Shown piece by piece: positions 7,743-14,910 of a stretch of DNA of 34,426 bases; position 1 is the stretch's first letter; the number at the start of each line of letters is the position of its first letter. The DNA comes from RUG100 sp963542695 (lineage in GTDB: Bacteria > Bacillota > Clostridia > Peptostreptococcales > Anaerovoracaceae), in contig CAUTYX010000015.1 of the NCBI GenBank assembly GCA_963542695.1, positions 1 through 34,426 on the forward strand, written 5' to 3'. Below the pieces are notes generated by a model. The model was not told the origin of the DNA, searched no databases, and was given only the letters and a program-made list of their open reading frames with translations. A program made the translations under genes and the position numbers.

Positions 7743-8267
7743 TCATTTGTCCATCTTCAAATTATCCCAACCATACCTTTTAATAGAAATCAACCCCGAT
7801 GCTATGCTGACAGCTTCATCTACCATACCTGCCCATGAACCGACAATAAAATCATACACAATCCAAAGTGGAGAATTAAAGCATATGCTCGCAATTCTGA
7901 TTTTTGTAGCATTATGAGTGTACCCACCAATTGTTGAAGCAATATTGGCGCATACCGGCAATAGTGAAATCCATCCAACCCACGTTGTCGCTAATACAAC
8001 TATTTGCATCATGCACAAAAGCAAACACATTTTCTTGCTTCTGGCAAATTCCCACTTGCTAGCCAAGAAAAGAGACCTTGCCAAATTCAAGATATAACTA
8101 AGCCCGCCAGTCATTGCTCCCAAAATGATAAAATGGGCAGTATAAGCAACATATGAAAAAAACTGCACTAAATATAGCTTTCTATTATCTCTACACTGAT
8201 ATGATAGAAAATATAACAACGCTCCAATAAGCGCCAAACACTGCGTAAACCAAAACTTTCCGTCCAA
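7743..8267 (-). CDS. YgjV-like inner-membrane protein
   Basis: A 174-residue hydrophobic protein with about five or six predicted membrane helices. The first is WFTQCLALIGALLYFLSYQC and the last VDEAVSIASGLISI. The N-terminal ALIGALLYFLSYQCRDNRKL and the alternating short helices resemble the Imp-YgjV family of bacterial inner-membrane proteins, whose role is not established. The start is TTG (8265-8267) with AGGAG seven bases upstream, inside the end of the preceding regulator gene. Only three bases separate it from that gene, so the two are translated from one message. The regulator may control this protein. Confidence 0.6.
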   Translation of the reverse strand: MDGKFWFTQCLALIGALLYFLSYQCRDNRKLYLVQFFSYVAYTAHFIILGAMTGGLSYILNLARSLFLASKWEFARSKKMCLLLCMMQIVVLATTWVGWISLLPVCANIASTIGGYTHNATKIRIASICFNSPLWIVYDFIVGSWAGMVDEAVSIASGLISIKRYGWDNLKMDK

Positions 8268-8270
8268 TAA

Positions 8271-8777
8271 TTATCTCCTATATGTAAATCCTATTCCAAC
8301 TATTGCCGCAAGAAGAACGATAGGGGCAAGTCTCATAAAGACAAACTCAAATCCATGGAGAATTGTGCCTGTAGTTGCCAATTCCGGATTACTATAATTC
8401 CAGTTCAAATAGGAGCTTTGCATAGCAACAAGAGCAATAAATACCGTCACGATAACTAAACATGTAACTATAAGCATCCATCGTATGATTTTTATTCTTC
8501 TTTCACCGTTCTTTGCAAGCTGCAAATTTATTACTTCTAGCTTCTGTGAAATAGCCTTTACATCATCTGTATCCGCTTCACTTATGGCTTCGCCAAGCAA
8601 TATGCTTACTGAAGTACCAAGTTCTTCTGCCAATGTAATTAACATACTTGAATCAGGCACTGATAATCCGTTCTCCCATTTTGATACAGTCTGCCTTACT
8701 ACATTTAGCTTGATGGCCAGTTCTTCTTGTGAAATTCCCTTTGCTTTTCTGGCTTGTCTAATATTTTCATTTAACAT
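8271..8777 (-). CDS. XRE-family regulator with C-terminal membrane segments
   Basis: A 168-residue protein. The N-terminal Cro/C1 helix-turn-helix (about residues 5-60) reads NIRQARKAKGISQEELAIKL, then VVRQTVSKWENGLSVPDSSM. A short charged linker with an acidic patch follows (EADTDDVKAISQKLE). Two hydrophobic stretches come next (WMLIVTCLVIVTVFIALVAM, and APIVLLAAIVGIGF at the end), so the regulator is probably membrane-anchored. ATG 8775-8777 has AAAGGAGG eight bases upstream. It leads a two-gene unit with the YgjV-like protein. A perfect 14+14 base palindrome (8791-8822) touches its ribosome binding site and is the likely operator. Confidence 0.82.
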   Translation of the reverse strand: MLNENIRQARKAKGISQEELAIKLNVVRQTVSKWENGLSVPDSSMLITLAEELGTSVSILLGEAISEADTDDVKAISQKLEVINLQLAKNGERRIKIIRWMLIVTCLVIVTVFIALVAMQSSYLNWNYSNPELATTGTILHGFEFVFMRLAPIVLLAAIVGIGFTYRR

Positions 8778-8790
8778 AACATATGCCTCC

Positions 8791-8822
8791 TTTGATTTTT
8801 GATATCTCTATCAAAAATCAAA
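8791..8822. promoter_or_regulatory. Perfect 14-bp inverted repeat at the XRE gene leader
   Basis: TTTGATTTTTGATA (8791-8804) and TATCAAAAATCAAA (8809-8822) are perfect inverted copies separated by TCTC. The left arm abuts the AAAGGAGG ribosome binding site of the XRE gene. This is a good candidate for an autoregulatory operator. Transcribed, the same bases could also fold into an AT-rich hairpin beside the ribosome binding site. Confidence 0.6.
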
Positions 8823-9263
8823 ATAGGCCGTTGCCGCAAGCAACACATATTAACATTTCTCCGAGCTCCTATATAACTTCATATCTATGTCTTTTATTTT
8901 CCCTTTTTCTGATTATCAATTTCTAGTTCTAACATAGTTTCCTAAAACTTTATCAAAGGTAGTTCTAGATTAATAATTCCATTACACACTTGCATTCTTA
9001 AGTATAAACGGAAAATAAAAAAATTTGAAGGCATATTGCCTTGCCTTCAGGAGCAATGGACTTTTCACATAACACTATTTGCTGGAATAAAAAACAAATA
9101 ATATTTTCCATCAAGAAATTATTGGATACTAAAAGAATAGATATACCACTACAACTGGTCTCTGCGTTTGATAATCTTTGTTTTTTTAGTTGCCTTTGTA
9201 ATGTATTATCGTATAGTTATTTATTAGAAGGCTATTCAGTACAATGCCTTTGCTTATCTTTGC
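8823..9263. other. AT-rich intergenic stretch without a supportable gene
   Basis: No frame here has both a convincing start and a recognisable product. Two small inverted repeats are visible: GTTGC-CGCAA-GCAAC near 8831-8845, and TGAAGGCA/TGCCTTCA at 9026-9033 and 9042-9049. A 90-codon open frame (9041-9313) starts with TTG, has low-complexity content and overlaps the palindrome cluster. I do not call it a gene. Confidence 0.5.
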
Positions 9264-9648
9264 CTTTTCCGCACTGTTTAATTAATTATTTAAATCACGG
9301 AAAATTTCCGTAATTTATACCGTTTTAAAAATTGTGCGGAAAGTTTCCGCACTTTCAATAAAACAGAAAATAGTGCGGAATCTCCGTTATGACTAACGTG
9401 ATAATAAGTGTAAATTATTACCCATTTCATGCTTTAGCAGCATACGCTCAACACATTTTGTCTCCAATAAGCTTTTTTTCGTGCAAAGCGTCAGAATATT
9501 ATTCCACACAAATATAGAATAAATAAAAAATGCGGATTTGTTCCGCACTAAAATCATTTTCCACAAAAGTACGGAATGATTCCGCACTTTTCCTTAATTT
9601 TTAAAAAATGCGGATCCACTTCATACCATGGCTTTATTTTCCGCACTG
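9264..9648. repeat. Cluster of TGCGGAA/TTCCGCA palindromes
   Basis: Eight copies or half-copies of one palindrome lie in under 400 bases. Examples are GTGCGGAAAGTTTCCGCAC (9334-9352, perfect), AAAAGTACGGAA/TTCCGCACTTTT (9565-9576 and 9580-9591, one mismatch), TGCGGA/TCCGCA (9531-9547) and ACGGAAAATTTCCGT (9297-9311). Single half-sites lie near 9266, 9372, 9607 and 9639. The fullest consensus is AAAAGTGCGGAA, a 1-5 base gap, then TTCCGCACTTTT. The half-sites at 9607 and 9639 can pair with each other over a larger loop. The spacing is irregular, so this is neither a CRISPR nor a simple tandem array. Dispersed REP-type units or clustered protein-binding sites are both possible. Confidence 0.65.
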
Positions 9649-9812
9649 TTTTTTAAAGAAAAAAATCTGAGGAAGCGACACCAACCATCCCATCAGATAG
9701 CATTAAGCCTAAGGAAAAGGCGCTCGTCATCCCAGCATCTTGAACATAGGCAACTCCGGATAACTGTGCCACCTGCATTTGCAATACATATTGACTGTTG
9801 CAATTACAAAAT
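9649..9812. other. Intergenic stretch with no recognised gene
   Basis: A 64-codon open frame on the minus strand (9653-9847) and short plus-strand frames exist, but none has a ribosome binding site plus a familiar product. On the minus strand the stretch ends in a T-run (ATTTTTTT near 9660), preceded by GCTTCCTC, which could pair with the GAGGAAGC of the hairpin at 9813-9836. An untranslated RNA or extended tsf 3' region is possible but not demonstrable here. Confidence 0.3.
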
Positions 9813-9836
9813 GAGGAAGCACTTTCGTGCTTCCTC
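9813..9836 (-). terminator. Hairpin after the rpsB-tsf operon
   Basis: On the minus strand GAGGAAGCAC, a GAAA tetraloop and GTGCTTCCTC form a perfect 10-bp stem followed by ATTTTG. It lies about 230 bases after the tsf stop, with the repeat block 9883-10077 in between. The T-run is short, so termination may be partial. Confidence 0.55.
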
Positions 9837-9882
9837 CCGATAATCATATCACCGCAAACTGTGAACGAATTCTCCTCTGTCG

Positions 9883-10077
9883 GCGCCTTCGGCTTGTCAA
9901 TCGCCGTGCTATTTGTTCACACTGTCGGAACTGCACCGCTCTGGGTTCGCTTTCGCTCCACTTTGCGATTTCTCTGTCTCTATCGCTTCAGCTTACCAAT
10001 CGCGGGTCTCCTTAGTGTCACAATTGCATCGGCTCTGCCTGCGCCTTCGGCTTGCCAATCGCTGTGCTATTTGTTCA
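9883..10077 (-). repeat. Direct repeats copied from the tsf 3' end
   Basis: A 37-base unit spanning the last codons of tsf, its stop and the bases after it (10041-10077) recurs at 9883-9919 with 35 of 37 bases identical. A third, shorter copy lies at 9984-10003 (CGCTTCAGCTTACCAATCGC). The outer copies are 158 bases apart. The remnant GAACAAATAG of tsf is carried into the downstream copy. These look like a segmental duplication or copies of a dispersed intergenic repeat. Confidence 0.6.
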
Positions 10078-10978
10078 TCTGTGCTGCTACTTCTGCGGCA
10101 AAGTCTTCTTCTTTCTTTTCCAGGCCTTCGCCTACTTCGAAGCGTACCATGCTGGCGATTGCAATGTCTTTGCCAACTTCTTTGGCAACGCCTGCAACGT
10201 ATTCTTCAACGGACATATCGCCGTCTTTTACGAATTTCTGGTCAACCAAGCAAACTTCTTTCAGTTCTTTCTTGATTTTTCCTTCTACGATTTTGTCAAC
10301 AATCTTTTCAGGCTTTCCTTCGTTAAGAACTTCTGCTCTCAGAACTTCTCTTTCGTGAGCCAGGTATTCCTGATCAACTTCGTTTTCGTTGAGGAACTTA
10401 GGATTCATGGAAGCAACCTGCATAGCAACGTCTTTTCCACAAGCTTCTACATCAGCCAAAGCTGCATCAGTCTTCAGACCAACCAGAACGCCGATGTTGC
10501 CGCCACCGTGAATGTATCCGGTGTAAACAACGCCTTCTTCAGCCTTCTTTTCAAAACGACGAATGTTCATGTTTTCGCCGATTGTTGCAATTTTGCTAGT
10601 AAGAGTATCCTGTACAGTGCCGCCTTCAAAAGGCTGTGCCATGAACTCTTCCATGGAAGCAGCTTCTGTTGTCAGCACCAAGTCTGCCATAGCCTGTACA
10701 AAGTCGATGAATTCCTGGTTCTTTGCCACGAAGTCTGTTTCAGAGTTTACTTCAACGATAGCAGCTGCTTTGCCGTCTGCTGCAAAAGCAGTTCTAACCA
10801 GTCCCATTGCAGCAATTCTGCCGGACTTTTTCTGCGCTTTCATGATTCCGTTTTCTCTCAGGTAGTCAACAGCTTTATCAATATCTCCATCGGTCTCAAC
10901 CAACGCTTTCTTGCAATCCATCATGCCGGCGCCGGTCATTTCACGTAATTCTTTTACTTGGGATGCTTTAATTGCCAT
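10067..10978 (-). CDS. tsf: Translation elongation factor Ts
   Basis: A 303-residue nucleotide-exchange factor that regenerates EF-Tu-GTP by releasing GDP. The N-terminal UBA-like domain (1-50) reads KASQVKELREMTGAGMMDCK and is followed by the signature TDFVAK at residues 81-86, which contacts EF-Tu. The dimerisation and core repeats follow to the C terminus. The length fits the family. Its ATG overlaps the rpsB stop by one base (TAATG, 10976-10980), so translation is coupled in the classical rpsB-tsf order. The last eight codons are included in a direct repeat that recurs 158 bases downstream. Confidence 0.97.
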   Translation of the reverse strand: MAIKASQVKELREMTGAGMMDCKKALVETDGDIDKAVDYLRENGIMKAQKKSGRIAAMGLVRTAFAADGKAAAIVEVNSETDFVAKNQEFIDFVQAMADLVLTTEAASMEEFMAQPFEGGTVQDTLTSKIATIGENMNIRRFEKKAEEGVVYTGYIHGGGNIGVLVGLKTDAALADVEACGKDVAMQVASMNPKFLNENEVDQEYLAHEREVLRAEVLNEGKPEKIVDKIVEGKIKKELKEVCLVDQKFVKDGDMSVEEYVAGVAKEVGKDIAIASMVRFEVGEGLEKKEEDFAAEVAAQMNK

Positions 10979-11754
10979 TATTCGGTTACCTCCTCAGTTT
11001 TTTCAGCTTCTGCTTCTTCGACAGTCTCTACTTCTGCTTCTTCAGTTGCTTCCGGAGCTTCTGCCATGCTTTCGCCCTGCTTACCTTCCAGAACAGCGTC
11101 TGCCATTGTTGCTGCGATGAGTTTTACAGCACGAATAGCGTCATCGTTAGCTGGAATAATGTAATCCACATCATCAGGATCGCAGTTTGTATCTACAATA
11201 CCAACAACTGGGATGCCAAGGATTTTAGCTTCCTTGATAGCGATTCTTTCTTTCTTAGGATCAACGATGAATATAGCTCCCGGCATGCCCCTCATATCTC
11301 TGATACCACCCAGGAATTTTTCCAGCTTGTCATGTTCATGACGCAGGTTCTGTACTTCCTTCTTGGACAGCTTTTCAAAGGTGCCGTCTTCTTCCATTGT
11401 TTCAATGTCGTTGAGTCTCTTGATTCTCTTGGAAATGGTCTTGTAGTTTGTCAGCATTCCGCCCAACCATCTCTGGTTAACGTAGTACTGTCCACATCTT
11501 TCTGCTTCGTCGTGAATCGCATTCTGTGCCTGCTTTTTAGTTCCAACGAACAGAACCGGTCTGCCGCTTTCAGAAACGCGTCTCAAGAAATTGTAAGCGT
11601 CATCAATCAAGTGAACTGTTTTCTGCAGGTCGATGATGTAGATACCATTTCTTTCTGTGAAAATATATGGAGCCATTTTAGGGTTCCATCTTCTTGTTTG
11701 GTGTCCAAAGTGAACACCGGCTTCGAGTAACTGTTTCATTGATGCTACTGCCAT
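10978..11754 (-). CDS. rpsB: 30S ribosomal protein S2
   Basis: A 258-residue small-subunit protein that joins late in 30S assembly. The diagnostic N-terminal stretch is visible: MKQLLEAGVHFGHQTRRWNP, then APYIFTERNGIYIIDLQKT. The conserved QRWLGGMLTN, the PGAIFIVDPKKE stretch and PVVGIVDTNCDPD are also present. The C-terminal tail is strongly acidic (EATEEAEVETVEEAEAEKTE), a common feature of S2 in Bacillota. I chose ATG 11752-11754, which has AGGAGG eight bases upstream. An upstream in-frame ATG at 11838 would add 28 residues not seen in the family. The gene is the first of the rpsB-tsf operon, behind a leader of about 135 bases. Confidence 0.96.
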   Translation of the reverse strand: MAVASMKQLLEAGVHFGHQTRRWNPKMAPYIFTERNGIYIIDLQKTVHLIDDAYNFLRRVSESGRPVLFVGTKKQAQNAIHDEAERCGQYYVNQRWLGGMLTNYKTISKRIKRLNDIETMEEDGTFEKLSKKEVQNLRHEHDKLEKFLGGIRDMRGMPGAIFIVDPKKERIAIKEAKILGIPVVGIVDTNCDPDDVDYIIPANDDAIRAVKLIAATMADAVLEGKQGESMAEAPEATEEAEVETVEEAEAEKTEEVTE

Positions 11755-11889
11755 TTTTTGTTCCTCCTGGTTTTGAACTTCCATCTCCGGAAAATCTTGC
11801 GTGAAACCGGTCAGAATGGCGTTTCTCTGTTCCGGCACCGAACGCAGTCCGTAAGATGTGAAAAATAAAATGTGATGCTCATTAAAGCA
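11755..11889 (-). promoter_or_regulatory. Leader of the rpsB-tsf mRNA
   Basis: About 135 bases separate the predicted transcription start from the rpsB start codon. Leaders of ribosomal-protein operons are often structured and bound by their own product, and rpsB autoregulation is known in E. coli. Short GC-rich complementary stretches are visible (for example ACCGG near 11807 against CCGGT-type sequence), but I cannot fold it here. The function is inferred from position only. Confidence 0.3.
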
Positions 11890-11896
11890 CCATAAT

Positions 11897-11925
11897 ATAA
11901 TACTATGGAAAGCCTACAAATGCAA
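11897..11925 (-). promoter_or_regulatory. Promoter of rpsB-tsf
   Basis: On the minus strand TTGCAT (11925-11920) and TATTAT (11902-11897) are separated by exactly 17 bases, close to the sigma-A consensus. Confidence 0.65.
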
Positions 11926-12071
11926 GGGTTTTCAGGATTTTTTCGCCGGTTCAATCATCTTTTTTGCTTTCAAAATTCCACTTTATTTAGTATACCATAC
12001 AGCAAAAGAAAAATCCAAAAGTGATGTACCAAAATTGTCACCTGTCATACTATATAGTTATTTTACAGCAA

Positions 12072-12099
12072 TTCACTATAGTGCTTTGATATATACTAT
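12072..12099 (+). promoter_or_regulatory. Promoter with palindromic operator for the PolC-like operon
   Basis: TTCACT (12072-12077) and TACTAT (12094-12099), 16 bases apart, form a moderate sigma-A-type promoter about 30 bases before the gene at 12133. The perfect 10-base palindrome CACTATAGTG (12074-12083) overlaps the -35 box and spacer, a typical place for a repressor. The surrounding DNA (11930-12132) is AT-rich and has no gene. Confidence 0.45.
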
Positions 12100-12132
12100 A
12101 CTTGAAAGAGAAAACTTACAGGAGATACATAT

Positions 12133-12468
12133 ATGAAAAAATTTCTTGCTCCCAATGGTGAATACATTCCTATCCCGGAAGGTAGAATAACAACCATCGG
12201 ATTAAACGCCAAACAAAATACAGTAGTAAAAAACGCATTTCCAACACCTGACTACCTGCTACTGGATACCGATGAGCCGACGGATTTAATCGCTATATAT
12301 GCAACTGTTCAAATCATCAAAGCAGCCGCATTGGACAATGCTGAACTAGAAATGGTCTTTGAGTTTTATACGGAGGTAATCGAAAATGTAGATAGAACAA
12401 TCTTTTGGCTAGGAGATCCTAAAGGTAATCTATATAACTCCCTATGGTACACCACCATCGGACTATAG
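12133..12468 (+). CDS. Unrecognised protein, first gene of the PolC-like operon
   Basis: A 111-residue frame starting at ATG 12133 with AGGAG eight bases upstream and a promoter at 12072-12099. It begins MKKFLAPNGEYIPIPEGRIT. A compact alpha/beta-like middle follows (DYLLLDTDEPTDLIAIYATV, then EMVFEFYTEVIENVDRTIFW). No family is recognised. The frame stops at 12466-12468, but the +1 frame is already open from 12413 and runs to 13351 with no ATG, GTG or TTG before 12653. This gene and the next may therefore be one protein joined by a frameshift (natural, mutational or a sequencing error), with this piece as the N-terminal domain. Confidence 0.6.
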   Translation: MKKFLAPNGEYIPIPEGRITTIGLNAKQNTVVKNAFPTPDYLLLDTDEPTDLIAIYATVQIIKAAALDNAELEMVFEFYTEVIENVDRTIFWLGDPKGNLYNSLWYTTIGL

Positions 12469-12652
12469 CATAACTTCTTCCAGTTCGACTGCCGAGAAAT
12501 TAAACATCGATAATATTATCCAGGTCTCCTTTGAAGATGATATATTTAATTGGCTAAATGATATATTAACGCGATTAAACACAGATTCACAAGAATCTGT
12601 TGAATCGCTAAAGCAGGATAACGAATCAGTAAAGCAGGCAATCTCACAGTAT

Positions 12653-13351
12653 ATGGAAGCAATCGTTGAGTTTACAGGTAAAATAAGGAGCAAAGTACAG
12701 ATGGAAACTGCAAAAATTATAATGGAAATAGAAGATTCTTTTAAAACCGCCCTACAAATTGAGAAATCCATCAATACAGCAAAAGCACATGTTATGAAAG
12801 AGCTATTTGAAGAATTCGAAAGAGAAATGGAGTCATTGGCGTCACGGAAAGATGATTTTAATTTGAAGCGAAAGGCAACCTACAAACTTCCTTGGAACGA
12901 TTACAAGGAACAGGCAACAGAAGAATTCTACGATAAATACAGTACCTATCCCGGTATAAGTTATGTAGTCAAAACCTTCAAATCTCAAGGCAAAAATTTT
13001 CAACTTCTGTTCCGAATAGAAATCGAAAATGCACTCTTTGCCGGGTTTTGTCTGCTTGAAAAGAACCCGGAGAAAATAGCAAATAAAACCTATAGTTCAG
13101 TCTTATATACAGAAGATTTAAAGGCAGCGGTCAACGAACTCATCGTTAGTCCATCTTTTAAGAAGAACAGTTGGTGGGTTTATTGGAGGTATTTACCAAC
13201 TAACTTAAGCACAAGAAAAACCGGTGACGGTGTTCCCAATTTTAAACCAATGAATCCGGAAGCAGCTGCTCTTGTAAACGAAAAAAATCGCAAAAACTTT
13301 GTTAAAGACAGCATTGCTGCCATAGAGGAAATGCTTAAGAAACTAAAATAG
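12653..13351 (+). CDS. Helical/coiled-coil protein upstream of the PolC-like gene
   Basis: A 232-residue frame if begun at the first ATG. That ATG has no good ribosome binding site, and the same frame is open and protein-like back to 12413 (NTDSQESVESLKQDNESVKQ just upstream). So 12653 is probably not the true N terminus. The first half is rich in charged heptad-like helix (MKELFEEFEREMESLASRKD), consistent with a coiled coil. The C-terminal half is globular, with YSTYPGISYVVKTF, FRIEIENALFAGFCLLEKN and NSWWVYWRYLPTN, and ends in a lysine-rich helix. The family is not recognised. Eleven bases separate it from the PolC-like gene, so they are co-transcribed and probably co-function. Confidence 0.65.
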   Translation: MEAIVEFTGKIRSKVQMETAKIIMEIEDSFKTALQIEKSINTAKAHVMKELFEEFEREMESLASRKDDFNLKRKATYKLPWNDYKEQATEEFYDKYSTYPGISYVVKTFKSQGKNFQLLFRIEIENALFAGFCLLEKNPEKIANKTYSSVLYTEDLKAAVNELIVSPSFKKNSWWVYWRYLPTNLSTRKTGDGVPNFKPMNPEAAALVNEKNRKNFVKDSIAAIEEMLKKLK

Positions 13352-13362
13352 AGAGGGATTAA

Positions 13363-14538
13363 ATGCAAATAGATTTTAATACTATTTACAAAGAAAAATA
13401 CGCCGAGGGAATATCCGCTTTATTGTGGAAGGATATTCAATCCATATTGCATGCGCAATACGGGGAAAAACCGGACTACTTTATCTCAAAAAGAGTGGAT
13501 ACAGAATGGTTTGCCATGGAACAAAGCGATACCATTCTTGATGTAGCTGCTCTTTATGAAATAACACTCTGGTTGAAAAAAAACAATATTCCTTATTGGT
13601 TACGTGGCAGTTCTGGTTCCAGTTTCATTTTCTATCTTTTAGGTATTACTTGTGGAAATCCATTGCCACCCCATTATCATTGTCCTACATGCCATCAGGT
13701 ACACTGGAATACAGAATATTTAGATGGATTTGATTTGCCGCAAGACCTGATATGTGAACAAGACAGGACGTCTCTCATTTCCGATGGACATAATATTCCA
13801 TGGCAAACACTGTGGGGATACGATAAACACGCTCCCACATTTACCCTTGATTTACCTACATGTCTATATGAGGACTTTTCAAGGGCACTGGAAACACACT
13901 GGCTGAAAGAATGTCGTTCTGTTTCTAATCTTGACTTTCACAATGATATCAGTAAAAGCGCCCTTTATTTTTTCAATCTTTGCTTTGCCTTTGATTTGGA
14001 TGATGATATAGCAAATAGTAACTCCTTCCATACTGAAGTTGTGAATGCATCCTGTGTTCAAAAAGCACTGAACACATGGCCAACACTTGTGAATTACCCC
14101 ATAAGATATCATGAATATAGCCACGAGGCGATACCGCCGCCAGAGTCTTTTGCTGACATTGTTTCGTTTTATGGAATTTTCCACTCTACAGGGACATGGG
14201 ACAAAGGAGCTTATTCCATGATTTCTTTCCTTGATTATAATTTATCCAATATGATTGCCTTTCGAGATGATGTATATCAATATTTATTGGAAAAAGGATT
14301 TCTAGAAAGACATGCTTGGAGAGGAATGGAAAACGTTCAAAACGGTTCAGGTCTAGCTAATGTCACTAAAGAAATGCGAAATTCTCGTAACAAATGGGTG
14401 CTAGATCGCTGCAAAAGAGCTATATATTTGGTCCCCAAAGCCCATGCAGTCGAGTACATCTTCTTTAAGCTAAAATCCCAGCACGGATTGTCCACCGTAT
14501 GGGGAGAATTAAAAGAACCCCCTGCATATATTAGCTAA
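13363..14538 (+). CDS. Stand-alone PolC-like protein lacking polymerase active-site aspartates
   Basis: A 391-residue protein (start ATG 13363, GAGAGGG five bases upstream). It matches two separated parts of the PolC DNA polymerase III catalytic region. The first part (about 40-170) has RGSSGSS (81-87, PolC RGSVGSS), GNPLPPHY (98-105), CPTC (107-110), GFDLP (122-126) and DGHNIPW (141-147). The second part (about 259-366) has SFADIVSFYGIFHSTGTW, FRDDVYQYLLEKGFLE, MENVQNGSGL and VPKAHAVEY, matching PolC's FSELV...GLSHGTDVW, CRDDIMVYLI and FPKAHAAAY stretches. The PolC motif PDIDLN reads PTFTLD here (158-163), so both catalytic Asp are Thr. The region holding the third Asp is missing, as are the OB, PHP and exonuclease domains. 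Synthesis activity is therefore not expected. A role as DNA-binding, decoy or regulatory protein is inference. Confidence 0.8.
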   Translation: MQIDFNTIYKEKYAEGISALLWKDIQSILHAQYGEKPDYFISKRVDTEWFAMEQSDTILDVAALYEITLWLKKNNIPYWLRGSSGSSFIFYLLGITCGNPLPPHYHCPTCHQVHWNTEYLDGFDLPQDLICEQDRTSLISDGHNIPWQTLWGYDKHAPTFTLDLPTCLYEDFSRALETHWLKECRSVSNLDFHNDISKSALYFFNLCFAFDLDDDIANSNSFHTEVVNASCVQKALNTWPTLVNYPIRYHEYSHEAIPPPESFADIVSFYGIFHSTGTWDKGAYSMISFLDYNLSNMIAFRDDVYQYLLEKGFLERHAWRGMENVQNGSGLANVTKEMRNSRNKWVLDRCKRAIYLVPKAHAVEYIFFKLKSQHGLSTVWGELKEPPAYIS

Positions 14539-14698
14539 TTCAGCTTTCAATACACCACTCCATACATTCTACGCTCATTTATGTGCGTTCTACGCTTTTT
14601 ATCTAGTAATATTTTTTGTTTGTGATATGGTGAATATATCACAAGTCATCAGAAAATTCCAAGGATAAAGCTAGATAAAACTACATATTCACTAGTTT
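14539..14698. other. Intergenic stretch with an inverted repeat
   Basis: There is no supportable gene. TTGTGATAT (14620-14628) and ATATCACAA (14636-14644) form a 9-base inverted repeat. TTCTACGC occurs twice, about 20 bases apart, between 14567 and 14597. From 14748 to 14910, past the terminator, I see nothing beyond chance frames. Confidence 0.4.
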
Positions 14699-14747
14699 AA
14701 AACCGACAATCCGGAAGGTAAAGGGCACAGCTTCCGTTGCCGGTTTT
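14699..14747. terminator. Bidirectional terminator between the PolC-like operon and larC
   Basis: Long imperfect arms AAAACCG-a-CAA-tc-CGGAAG (14699-14719) and CTTCCG-TTG-c-CGGTTTT (14731-14747) enclose a short loop. T-runs occur on both strands. It sits between converging genes. Confidence 0.7.
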
Positions 14748-14910
14748 GTATCTGCAGGTGCTCTTGTAGCAAAAGCTCCTTTGGCTGGCAAGGGCGCTTG
14801 CGGATATTTAATACTCCATTTTTTAGTAGTTAAACGAGATTCAGTAAATCCAATAAGCAACTACACAGCTATCTCAAATATCTCAAAAAATCTATATTTT
14901 CTATACTTTC

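Noticed and set aside
9041..9313. 90-codon plus-strand ORF in the gene-free stretch
   Set aside because: The TTG start has no ribosome binding site, the composition is odd, and it runs into the palindrome cluster.
9653..9812. T-box-like leader (a GGTGGCAC string with a later T-run on the minus strand)
   Set aside because: No downstream aminoacyl-tRNA or amino-acid gene follows on that strand, and the usual ACCGCG continuation and specifier loop are not visible.
10052..10948. A 298-codon open frame on the plus strand opposite tsf
   Set aside because: It is antisense to an unmistakable tsf gene and has a phenylalanine/cysteine-rich, non-protein-like composition. It reflects codon bias of tsf. 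The similar long frame opposite rpsB (10972-11730) is rejected for the same reason.
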